NCBI GenBank assembly: GCA_023247705.1
Contig: JAHFFY010000016.1
Location: forward strand, 1-37,116
DNA: 37,116 nt
Direction: 5' to 3'
DNA from: Candidatus Omnitrophota bacterium
GTDB taxonomy: Bacteria; Omnitrophota; Gorgyraeia; Zapsychrales; JAHFFX01
Numbering within the stretch: position 1 is the stretch's first letter; each line of letters opens with the position of its first letter. Of this stretch, positions 1 through 6,237 are shown in pieces. Both the position numbers and the translations under genes were made by a program. The notes below the pieces were generated by a model. The model saw only the letters and a list, made by a program, of their open reading frames with translations, searched no databases and was not told where the DNA came from.

Positions 1-47
1 GGTATTAATGGTTCTATGATTGCCCATTGCTCGTCTTTAAGATCCAT
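1..47 (-). CDS. IS5-family-like transposase, N-terminal 15 codons only
   Basis: The minus strand carries a near-perfect ribosome binding site AGGAGGTGAG (51-60) followed by ATG at 45-47. The translation begins MDLKDEQWAIIEPLIP and runs off the window edge. This start matches the N-terminus typical of IS5-group (DUF4096-type) transposases, whose proteins open with a 'LTDEQWxxIEPLLP'-like motif. Only the first 15 or so residues are visible, so no catalytic DDE residues can be checked. The insertion-sequence end should lie between about 60 and 115, close to where the neighbouring membrane-protein frame stops. The family call rests on a short motif and is therefore tentative. Confidence 0.6.
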   Translation of the reverse strand, partial: MDLKDEQWAIIEPLI

Positions 48-99
48 AAGCTCACCTCCTAGAAATATTTTATCGGAGATGAACTTCGTTAAAAGTTAT

Positions 100-522
100 T
101 TATGAGATAAATTCTAATATCCAAATCCCATGATTTCCCTTAAATTGCGGGATAAAGTCAAATTTACTGAGAGAACTTGTAATCTTTTCATGAATGGTAA
201 CCACTTCATCCATGGAAAAATAAATAAAGGCAAGGCCGCTGATCTTAAAAAAAATTTTGTCGGCGAAAATTGTAAAATTTCGTAAACGGCTTACCAATAA
301 GAAGACCAAACCGACACCCAATAATTGTATCGAGGAAAACCAGGTGGGAATATTTGCTTCCCCGTCCAGGTCAAATAATATTTTAATATGCCAGGAAGGA
401 TTCCCCGCATAGGTGCTACCAAGATAAATCAGAACGAGAAAAAGTTCGCTGACGATCAACCAACCAATCAGCCGTTCCACTTCCTCGCGAGCCGATTTCT
501 TTTTAACGGAAATTGAATTCAT
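100..522 (-). CDS. Membrane protein, probably 3'-truncated
   Basis: About 140 residues with a charged N-terminus and three hydrophobic segments (roughly residues 20-40, 60-80 and 88-105), followed by YFSMDEVVTIHEKI, an acidic/His motif seen in a family of small uncharacterised multi-pass proteins. I chose ATG 522 over the TTG at 546 because GGAA lies 8 bases upstream and the TTG has no ribosome binding site. The frame stops soon after a GNHGIWILEF stretch, where relatives as I recall them continue into more membrane helices. The stop lies about 50 bases from the start of a transposase gene, so the 3' end was probably replaced by an insertion sequence. Function unknown. Confidence 0.6.
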   Translation of the reverse strand: MNSISVKKKSAREEVERLIGWLIVSELFLVLIYLGSTYAGNPSWHIKILFDLDGEANIPTWFSSIQLLGVGLVFLLVSRLRNFTIFADKIFFKISGLAFIYFSMDEVVTIHEKITSSLSKFDFIPQFKGNHGIWILEFIS

Positions 523-572
523 ATCGGAAATTCCAGATTCACCCAATTGGCCGTGGATTTATGGATAAAGTA

Positions 573-617
573 AAAAGGGGCACACTTATTTCTTGAGAAA
601 GAGGTCTGCCCCCTTTT
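573..617. repeat. Inverted repeat / bidirectional terminator-like hairpin
   Basis: AAAAGGGGCA (573-582) pairs with TGCCCCCTTTT (607-617), with one bulged base, enclosing a 24-base loop. Both ends are A/T runs, so it could end transcription on either strand or be a degenerate REP-type repeat. It lies in the otherwise gene-free stretch 547-794, where I see nothing else. Confidence 0.5.
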
Positions 618-794
618 CGCCTCCTTTTTCCTTCGAAATGAATGTCCTATTTTTGATTAACTCTTTCGATTTTTTCAATGAGATATGCTACAAATTTTTT
701 ATTTTGATTTGGTTTAAAAATGGCAAAGGCAAATCGTGCAGAATTTTTATAGAAAAATGATATATACTCCTCTTTAACCAAAAGCATTCCGAAG

Positions 795-1106
795 CTAGTC
801 CATTAGAATAACGATCGGTAATTCAATATATAACAAAAAAGATCGATGATGATCAATTATGGAAAGTAAAACAAGGCTGGCTACGAAAAACCAACCCACG
901 TTAGACCATTCTTCTTGGTTTGCCTTCCCCATCATATGTTTTGGGTCAAGATCCTCATACTTATATTCCGTCACATTCTCAGAGAAAAAACTTTTGTAGT
1001 CATAGATAACTTTATCTTCGAAAGTTCTGATTTTTGTTTTCCCAAAACCTTCTAATAAAAATTTTGTTCTCGTTCCATGATTTTTATTCCGACTAATGAT
1101 AAACAA
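795..1106 (-). CDS. Small hypothetical protein with C-terminal membrane segment
   Basis: A 103-residue frame beginning with TTG at 1104-1106, six bases after the stop of the spermidine-synthase-like gene, so it is probably translated from the same transcript. Residues 18-60 (around KIRTFEDKVIYDYKSFFSENV) look like a small beta-rich, PH-like module. A hydrophobic segment follows (about residues 70-100) after the WSNVGW motif. The TTG start and the lack of a clear ribosome binding site make the exact start uncertain. I do not recognise the family. Confidence 0.45.
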   Translation of the reverse strand: MFIISRNKNHGTRTKFLLEGFGKTKIRTFEDKVIYDYKSFFSENVTEYKYEDLDPKHMMGKANQEEWSNVGWFFVASLVLLSIIDHHRSFLLYIELPIVILMD

Positions 1107-1112
1107 TTCTGT

Positions 1113-3176
1113 TCAACGTAATTTTCTAACCCCGAAATAAAACGACAACGCGTACATCGCGATGGCCAATAAATAGAGGAAACTGAACCCGGTCTGCATG
1201 GAAAAATATTCACACGCACCACCCACGATTCCTCCCAGCAGATTAAAAGCAAAAATACCGGTGACATCCTTCGTCTTCTTAAACAAAGCGGCAAAAATCA
1301 TCCCCGCGAAAAACATCGGCAATGCCAAAATCAACGACGCTAGAAAGAAACCGGCGCCCCGGTTAAAGGCCAAATAGAGATCGGGTTTAATCAACCAATT
1401 TAAGAGAATGGCCGCAAACAAACCGAAATAAATGGGCTTCACATTTTGAACCTTCCATCGTTCCACAACGATATTGGCCAACAGAATCATGACCAAGATT
1501 GAAACAATCACAATGGAACTCACGACCCATGTGGATCCGAATAACAGCGCGAAACGGGTGATGCTGACGGTTTCAAGCAACAGGAACCCGGCCCCCAGAA
1601 AAAAGAAAGGCGCGTTAAAGCGCTGCCAGGGACGTTCAATGGCATTGCCGATGCACACCAGCGCAAAGAAAAGAACGATGGCCAAGACCGTTAAATAATG
1701 CCGGGGAATTCCGCGCTTAAGGAGATACAAATAAGGCCAATCATCGGAAATCAGCTTTGTGTCGGAAAATCCCTCTTCGAAAACAAAATCCCCGCCGGAA
1801 GGGAGCTTCAGGTCTTTCACCATTTCTCCGGCAAGAAAAATAACGGTATCCCCCGGATTGTACGTGGTCGCTCTGACCGCCTTGACCTGATCACCGAAAT
1901 TTGCCTTTAACCCGGCGTATAATTTTTCTTCGACCCATTTTTTAAAACCTAAATAGGTCAGCGACACCAATCCGTTGGGTTTAAGCCGTTTTTTGATATC
2001 CGCAAAACTTTCTTTGGTATAAATAAAATTATCCAGGCGCACGCTCGAGAATTGAGAAAGAACACGGTGGGCGTCCAGATAACCGAAGGTGATGAGATCA
2101 TATTTTTTGTCTGTCTTTCTGATGAATGAGCGCGCGTCATCCACGGTGACTTTGACCTTATCGGAACGATAGGGTTTTTCCCTATGCAGAGATCTGCCTA
2201 GCGTCGCGATAAACGGATCAATTTCGATGGCATCTATCTCTTCGGCCCCTCGTCTGAGCGCCGCGGCGACGTCATTTCCGGAGCCCGCCCCCAGGACGAG
2301 AACTTTTTTGGCGTTCACGATGGAATACGGAAATTCGTATATCTCTTTATAACGTTTTAATTCCGGCGCTTTCAGCAGACGTTCATCACTTAAGTTATAG
2401 GCATTTTGCAGTTGAGTATTATTAATGGAAATACGAAAATCCTGAGGGACCTGATTCGCTGTTGCCCACAGGGGTGTAATGGAGACTTTATGATAAGGAG
2501 ACCAATAGAATTCTTTATTGGCGATGCCAACGATGTAGATCGTCAGAAATAAAATAAAGCTATGTAAAAGAATCCGCCGGATGGAAAATCTGACAAACCA
2601 TAACGCGGCTCCCATCCCCCAGAAAAACCACCACACCGGATAGGTCATTAAATACGAGAGATACGAAAACGTCAATACCCCGACAAGACTTCCAAATATA
2701 TTGATCGAATAGGCCAACAATGGATTTTGAAATGACTTTAAAGAGACTCCCAGCTTTTGTCCAAGCGTAACAAAAAGCATGGTACTGAAAATAAACACGA
2801 CCGTTATGCTAAATAGAAAATTTATTCCATATTCCGAATAGAAACCTCTGAGGATCTCATCCTGGATCTGGTTGGCTGTGACCGGGACATAACTGAATCC
2901 AACCACAAATAAAGTCAAGACAAACACCAGAACTGAAAAAAGATTCATCAGGTCAAAATTCAATTCGGATAGCAGGCAACCGATCCCGAGTCCTAAAAAA
3001 CACGATATTAAAACGATGTTAGTAAAGAAAGCCAGGATTTGAATATTCGAGGGAATCCAACGAATCAGTAGCACTTCAAAAAACAAGGCCAAAAAACTGA
3101 TCAAAAATAGTTCGAATATATTTTTGATCAAATTTTTTCTGTCTGACAGTTTGTGTGTGTCGCGATTATTGGTCAT
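1113..3176 (-). CDS. Membrane-bound spermidine-synthase-like protein
   Basis: A 687-residue protein with about seven membrane segments in residues 15-220, a soluble Rossmann-type domain, and a second membrane block from about 505 to the end. The soluble part has the S-adenosyl-nucleotide-binding motif GAGSGND (residues 296-302) and the acidic AIEIDP (around 315-321), followed by DDARSFIR and YDLITFGYLDAH, typical of the polyamine aminopropyltransferase superfamily. Large membrane-embedded members of this family are widespread but rarely characterised, and making spermidine should not be assumed. The start is supported by AAGGA 9-10 bases upstream of ATG 3176. A terminator lies between it and the upstream DUF347 gene, so it may have its own promoter. 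Confidence 0.8.
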   Translation of the reverse strand: MTNNRDTHKLSDRKNLIKNIFELFLISFLALFFEVLLIRWIPSNIQILAFFTNIVLISCFLGLGIGCLLSELNFDLMNLFSVLVFVLTLFVVGFSYVPVTANQIQDEILRGFYSEYGINFLFSITVVFIFSTMLFVTLGQKLGVSLKSFQNPLLAYSINIFGSLVGVLTFSYLSYLMTYPVWWFFWGMGAALWFVRFSIRRILLHSFILFLTIYIVGIANKEFYWSPYHKVSITPLWATANQVPQDFRISINNTQLQNAYNLSDERLLKAPELKRYKEIYEFPYSIVNAKKVLVLGAGSGNDVAAALRRGAEEIDAIEIDPFIATLGRSLHREKPYRSDKVKVTVDDARSFIRKTDKKYDLITFGYLDAHRVLSQFSSVRLDNFIYTKESFADIKKRLKPNGLVSLTYLGFKKWVEEKLYAGLKANFGDQVKAVRATTYNPGDTVIFLAGEMVKDLKLPSGGDFVFEEGFSDTKLISDDWPYLYLLKRGIPRHYLTVLAIVLFFALVCIGNAIERPWQRFNAPFFFLGAGFLLLETVSITRFALLFGSTWVVSSIVIVSILVMILLANIVVERWKVQNVKPIYFGLFAAILLNWLIKPDLYLAFNRGAGFFLASLILALPMFFAGMIFAALFKKTKDVTGIFAFNLLGGIVGGACEYFSMQTGFSFLYLLAIAMYALSFYFGVRKLR

Positions 3177-3207
3177 GGGAGGGTTCCTTTTTGATATGTT
3201 CTATTTA

Positions 3208-3229
3208 ATAAAAAACCGACTAAAATCGG
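3208..3229 (-). terminator. Rho-independent terminator after the DUF347 genes
   Basis: On the minus strand CCGA-TTTTAG-TCGG (stem bases at 3216-3219 and 3226-3229) is followed by a run of T residues. It lies about 40 bases beyond the stop of the DUF347 C-terminal half. Confidence 0.7.
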
Positions 3230-3269
3230 GTTCGGCCACCAATGATGTAGTCCACTGTTTTCAAAATCG

Positions 3270-3671
3270 CTACGTCCCTGCTGGGTCGGCCAGCCACCGC
3301 TGTTTCTCTAACTTAGTCTCTTGGACAATCGCAAAAATTAAAATGATACAAAAAAAGATTGAAGAACCCACCGTCCCCAGGTTAATGCCTCCTTTGATAA
3401 CTGGTTTAGTGAGAAAATCACCAAACGTGGCGCCAAAAGGTCTGGTTAAAACAAAGGCCAGCCAAAACAGTAAGACACGAGAAACTTTTGTAAAATAATG
3501 TAACAAAACAATCATGATCAGCAACCCGGATATTAAAATCGCACTGTGAACAAATCCAAGCCCCAAGCTGTCGGCAAGAAAATCTCCGGCCGCTGTTCCT
3601 AATGTGTTGGCCATCAAGAAGGCTATCCAATAAAAGATTTCCACGGATGGTTTCTCAAATATATTCGACAT
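3270..3671 (-). CDS. DUF347/COG4705 membrane protein, C-terminal half
   Basis: 133 residues with four membrane segments. Two copies of the family signature are visible: YWIAFLMANTLGTAAGDFLAD near residue 14 and FWLAFVLTRPFGATFGDFLT near 69. COG4705 proteins normally have four such repeats in one chain of about 250 residues; this frame holds repeats three and four. It overlaps the frame carrying repeats one and two by 17 bases, and its ATG (3669-3671) lies inside that gene. Either the protein is made as two translationally coupled halves, or the gene has a one-base frameshift, or the ribosome shifts frame here. The C-terminus ends in a short hydrophilic tail just before a terminator. Substrate unknown. 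Confidence 0.75.
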   Translation of the reverse strand: MSNIFEKPSVEIFYWIAFLMANTLGTAAGDFLADSLGLGFVHSAILISGLLIMIVLLHYFTKVSRVLLFWLAFVLTRPFGATFGDFLTKPVIKGGINLGTVGSSIFFCIILIFAIVQETKLEKQRWLADPAGT

Positions 3672-4038
3672 TGATCGATTTTTCTTTTCTATACCAAACC
3701 ACCAGAGAGATCACTAGCAATGCTGTCAAGATCACAGAACCCCAAGTGTAACCCAGTTTCAATGTCCGGTCTATGAAGTCGGATATCGCCGTACCCGCTA
3801 TCGCTGTCGCAGTAAAGGTGAGCCAATAAGCCAACGGATGATAGCCTTTCAAAAGAAGTTTAATCACAAGAAATAGGAGAAATAAAATCATGAATATCAG
3901 AATCGTTTCTCCATAACCCAAATTAAAGGTCATTGAAAACATATCTGCCCCGGTTTCTCCCAATGTTGTCGAGGCTATTTTAATGACCCAATATAAAAAG
4001 ATAATATGCGGAACTCTATTTTTTAAATTTGCGTTCAT
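3655..4038 (-). CDS. DUF347/COG4705 membrane protein, N-terminal half
   Basis: 127 residues, four membrane segments, with the first two family repeats: YWVIKIASTTLGETGADMFS near residue 16 and YWLTFTATAIAGTAISDFID near residue 71. It ends EKSINVEYI then TGA. A full-length homologue would continue directly into the FEKPSVEIFYW sequence found in the overlapping +1 frame. The sequence at the junction on the coding strand is TAT-ATT-TGA-G, which resembles the release-factor-2 +1 shift site (TAT-CTT-TGA-C) but lacks an obvious upstream Shine-Dalgarno stimulator. Start ATG 4038; AAGGA lies rather far upstream. Confidence 0.75.
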   Translation of the reverse strand: MNANLKNRVPHIIFLYWVIKIASTTLGETGADMFSMTFNLGYGETILIFMILFLLFLVIKLLLKGYHPLAYWLTFTATAIAGTAISDFIDRTLKLGYTWGSVILTALLVISLVVWYRKEKSINVEYI

Positions 4039-4195
4039 CTCTGTCTGCGATCCTTTCTTGGATCATCCATTCGGACGTGGCGTTTTGTCTCGCAGCCGTA
4101 GGAATGAAAAATTATACTCTAATCTTTTCCCTCGAGCAAGCTGAGTTATCCGAAAATCAGGGGATTATTAGAGACAAGCATTATTTCATATTGCC

Positions 4196-4317
4196 AGGAC
4201 TTTCGCGTTTGGCGATCTGCTTCGTTGCTACCTCCGGTGCTCGCTCAACGTACTTCTGTGTACATATCGCTTCGCTCCTCGGCAGCGCCTCGCATCTCAT
4301 CCAAACGCGAAAGTCCT
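4196..4317. mobile_element. 122-bp MITE-like palindromic element with 17-bp terminal inverted repeats
   Basis: AGGACTTTCGCGTTTGG (4196-4212) is exactly repeated in inverse at 4301-4317. The interior is an imperfect palindrome centred near GTAC-6-GTAC (around 4249-4262), rich in CGCTCG/CGAGCG-like blocks. It fills the gap 4039-4345, which has no credible gene; the open plus-strand frame across it lacks coding character. The form is that of a small non-autonomous mobile element or a long REP-like repeat. Confidence 0.65.
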
Positions 4318-4345
4318 AATTGTTTAATGTTGCTCCTTATTTTAA

Positions 4346-4573
4346 TTATTCATTTCCATTTAAACACGTGCATACCGGGCCACTCAGAATGTTCCATTTA
4401 AACTCGTACCCTGCAAATCCTTGCTCGGTGCATTGTTGGTGACACTGCTTAGCGCGTGACTCCGATTCAGCGTTTTTCTTTATGGAAAAATGAATAAGAT
4501 AGCCGATGACCGGGACAAAGATGATGAAAACAATGAGTGTACGCCATACGCCGCTGTCCTTTTCCTGAGCCAT
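4346..4573 (-). CDS. Small membrane-anchored cysteine-rich protein
   Basis: 75 residues: a short cytoplasmic head, one membrane helix (about residues 11-30), and an exported tail with four cysteines arranged as CHQQC then CTC near the C-terminus. The spacing suggests two disulfides or a metal site. The start is well supported by AAGGATGG a few bases upstream of ATG 4573. It sits 20 bases downstream of the ABM-domain gene and could be co-transcribed with it. I do not recognise the family. Confidence 0.6.
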   Translation of the reverse strand: MAQEKDSGVWRTLIVFIIFVPVIGYLIHFSIKKNAESESRAKQCHQQCTEQGFAGYEFKWNILSGPVCTCLNGNE

Positions 4574-4593
4574 AATCCATCCTTTCTTATTGG

Positions 4594-4932
4594 TTACGCC
4601 GCTTTCTCGGCGACGTGGTCAATGTACACCACTTCATACAGATGCGGATCAATCCGTTTGGTCAGTTGATAGGCTTCCTGCATATGCTTTTGGGCGTCGG
4701 GGTTTTTAAGCATGGCCGCAAAATCTTCACGGCTGCGCCATTGGGCATAATTGACGACCTTGGAACCGTCCAAAGACCGGTGGATATTGGCCGAAATAAA
4801 GCCGGGAAATTTGTTCATGGTCTCTTCGGTCGCTTTGACCAAAAGGTCGATCAATTTTTCCTGATTTGGCGGATCAACTTCAAAGACATTAATCAGCGTC
4901 ACCAGCGGCTTCTTTTTGGATATGACGGTCAC
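4594..4932 (-). CDS. Antibiotic biosynthesis monooxygenase (ABM) domain protein
   Basis: 112 residues with the small ferredoxin-like ABM fold: a beta strand VTLINVFEVDP near the start, a helix EKLIDLLVKATEETMN, the PGFISANIHRSLDGSKVVNYAQW core, and the terminal YEVVYID strand. ABM proteins range from heme-degrading and quinol monooxygenases to proteins of unknown role; the sequence alone does not choose between them. The start is GTG 4930-4932, overlapping the upstream PhnB-like gene's stop (GTGA overlap) with GAGGAAAG upstream, so translation is coupled. The pairing suggests a detoxification or small-molecule-modification role. Confidence 0.75.
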   Translation of the reverse strand: MTVISKKKPLVTLINVFEVDPPNQEKLIDLLVKATEETMNKFPGFISANIHRSLDGSKVVNYAQWRSREDFAAMLKNPDAQKHMQEAYQLTKRIDPHLYEVVYIDHVAEKAA

Positions 4933-5399
4933 GATCTCTTTCCTCTAGGTTCTTGCGGTTTTTTAGTTTTTTTATTTTTTTGCCCGGGTTTATCCAGATT
5001 AAACATCCATTTCATTCCGAACTGGTCGGTGAGCATGCCGAAACGCAGCGCCCAGAATGTTTCCTGCAGCGGCATCTCAATCGTTCCCTTCTGGCCGAAC
5101 GCTTTAAAAAGCTTTTCGCTTTCCTGAACGTTATCGCACTGAATGGAGATAAAAAAATTATTCCCCTGCTGAATGGGGATGTGCGGCTGCGTGTCCGAGG
5201 CCATTAAAACCACGTCTCCGTTCGAGAGCCTGGCATGCATGATCCAGTCCCGGGCTTCTTTGGGAAAATTCGAACAGCCGCCCGGCATATCGGCGTAAGG
5301 CACCAGATGAAGTTCACCACCTATACATTTCTTATAAAACTCCATGGCTTGCCGACAATTGCCTTGAAAAATTAAATACGTATTCATACTTCTCATCAT
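4929..5399 (-). CDS. PhnB-like VOC (glyoxalase superfamily) protein
   Basis: 156 residues beginning MNTYLIFQGNCRQAMEFYKK, the usual PhnB/3-demethylubiquinone-methyltransferase-like start, followed by ADMPG, HARLSNGDVVLMASD and the ALRFGMLTDQFGMKWMFN C-terminal motif of this family. Members form metal-binding VOC folds of largely unknown substrate. The tail (from about residue 140) is a lysine-rich extension. AAAGGAG precedes the first ATGs; any of 5399, 5396 or 5387 could be used. A TATAAT-like box lies at 5454-5459 on the same strand. The downstream ABM gene overlaps it by four bases. Confidence 0.8.
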   Translation of the reverse strand: MMRSMNTYLIFQGNCRQAMEFYKKCIGGELHLVPYADMPGGCSNFPKEARDWIMHARLSNGDVVLMASDTQPHIPIQQGNNFFISIQCDNVQESEKLFKAFGQKGTIEMPLQETFWALRFGMLTDQFGMKWMFNLDKPGQKNKKTKKPQEPRGKRS

Positions 5400-5506
5400 T
5401 GGCTCCTTTCAACTCTTTGCTGATCATATCTGACCCGATCGATTTCGGTTCAAATTATAGCAAAAAGACGGATGATATTTTAAAAAGAATAACAGATCTT
5501 TTTCTC

Positions 5507-6034
5507 TTAACGTAATGATCGCGCATGAAAACCAATCGAAATTTTAGGCTTTTCCTCTTCTTTCATCAACCGGCGGATCGCTTCGAAAACGATCTGAAAC
5601 TGCGCGTCGTAATTTTTCTCCAATTCATTTAATTTCTTTGCCAACTTTTTATGCGTTGATAAAATCTCTCTCAGATGAACAAAAGCTCGCATGATGGAAA
5701 TATTCACTTCAATCGCGCGATGACTGCGCAGGACACTCGAACGCATGGCCACCCCTTGTTCGGTGAATGCATCTGGCAAATACTTCGCATGCTGACCTTG
5801 TTCTAAGGTACCCAAATGGCACCTTAAGAAATTGTATTCTTTTGTGGTAAGCTCCAGGATAAAATCAGACGGAAAACGCGTCCGGTTTCTTTTCACCGCT
5901 CTTTTCAGTTGTTTGGTTTCCACGCCATAGAGTGTGGCCAAATCAAAATCCAACATGACCTTCTTACCACGCAGTAAAAATATTTTTTGTTTAATATAGT
6001 CTAGGGTGACAATCGAAACTCTGGCTGCAGGCAT
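5507..6034 (-). CDS. ORF6N-domain DNA-binding protein (copy 1)
   Basis: 175 residues. Residues 8-70 match the ORF6N domain (KIFLLRGKKVMLDFDLATLYGV, LKRAVKRNRTRFPSDFILELT). Then come FTEQGVAM, AIEVNISIMRAFVHLRE and a C-terminal coiled-coil ending IRRLMKEEEKPKISIGFHA. ORF6N proteins are relatives of phage antirepressors and Bro proteins. The AGGGG ribosome binding site lies 8-9 bases upstream of ATG 6034, inside a hairpin. A palindrome occupies codons for NFLRCHLGTLE (5801-5830). The protein is homologous over its length to the product at 15126-15638, but the palindromic segment differs. It is probably a DNA-binding regulator; target unknown. Confidence 0.85.
   Translation of the reverse strand: MPAARVSIVTLDYIKQKIFLLRGKKVMLDFDLATLYGVETKQLKRAVKRNRTRFPSDFILELTTKEYNFLRCHLGTLEQGQHAKYLPDAFTEQGVAMRSSVLRSHRAIEVNISIMRAFVHLREILSTHKKLAKKLNELEKNYDAQFQIVFEAIRRLMKEEEKPKISIGFHARSLR
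5801..5830. repeat. Palindrome inside ORF6N gene copy 1
   Basis: TTCTAAGGTACCC (5801-5813) pairs imperfectly with GGCACCTTAAGAA (5818-5830): eleven pairs with one bulge and one mismatch that is a G-U pair in RNA. Its centre falls on the His codon of RCHLG, the same codon position as the palindrome in copy 2. Confidence 0.6.
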
Positions 6035-6040
6035 AAAAAA

Positions 6041-6074
6041 ATCCCCTTTCGTTTCATCAAACTCGTGAGGGGAT
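6041..6074 (-). promoter_or_regulatory. Leader hairpin sequestering the ribosome binding site of ORF6N copy 1
   Basis: On the minus strand ATCCCCT pairs with AGGGGAT across a 20-base loop, followed by seven T residues and the ATG. The AGGGG arm is also the only ribosome binding site. The structure can act either as a transcription terminator/attenuator or as a translation block. Confidence 0.55.
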
Positions 6075-6100
6075 AAAAGTGGAAGCGATTCTCGAGGGAT

Positions 6101-6128
6101 ATCTTATCCGATTGCGGAATTTTGTCAA
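6101..6128 (-). promoter_or_regulatory. Sigma-70-type promoter for ORF6N copy 1
   Basis: TTGACA (6123-6128) and TAAGAT (6101-6106) with a 16-base spacer, read on the minus strand. It would give a leader of about 60 bases including the hairpin at 6041-6074. Confidence 0.55.
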
Positions 6129-6156
6129 GCAGGCCGGAACGCAAACATCGATCGCT

Positions 6157-6219
6157 CTAATCTACGCGGTTAGAATGATTGATCGTTCCATCATCGTATT
6201 TAATCATCAATTGTTTCAT
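6157..6219 (-). CDS. Possible 20-residue peptide or gene remnant
   Basis: AAAGGAG is placed ideally (5 bases) before ATG 6217-6219. The frame reads MKQLMIKYDDGT and stops after 20 codons. It begins 18 bases after the stop of the exported protein gene at 6238. The opening resembles that of a longer protein, so this may be the 5' stump of a gene replaced by the ORF6N region, or a genuine small peptide. Confidence 0.3.
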   Translation of the reverse strand: MKQLMIKYDDGTINHSNRVD

Positions 6220-6237
6220 CGATTCTCCTTTCTTAGA

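Noticed and set aside
4029-4319. Plus-strand open frame of 96 codons
   Set aside because: It runs through the 122-bp inverted-repeat element and has no ribosome binding site or coding character.
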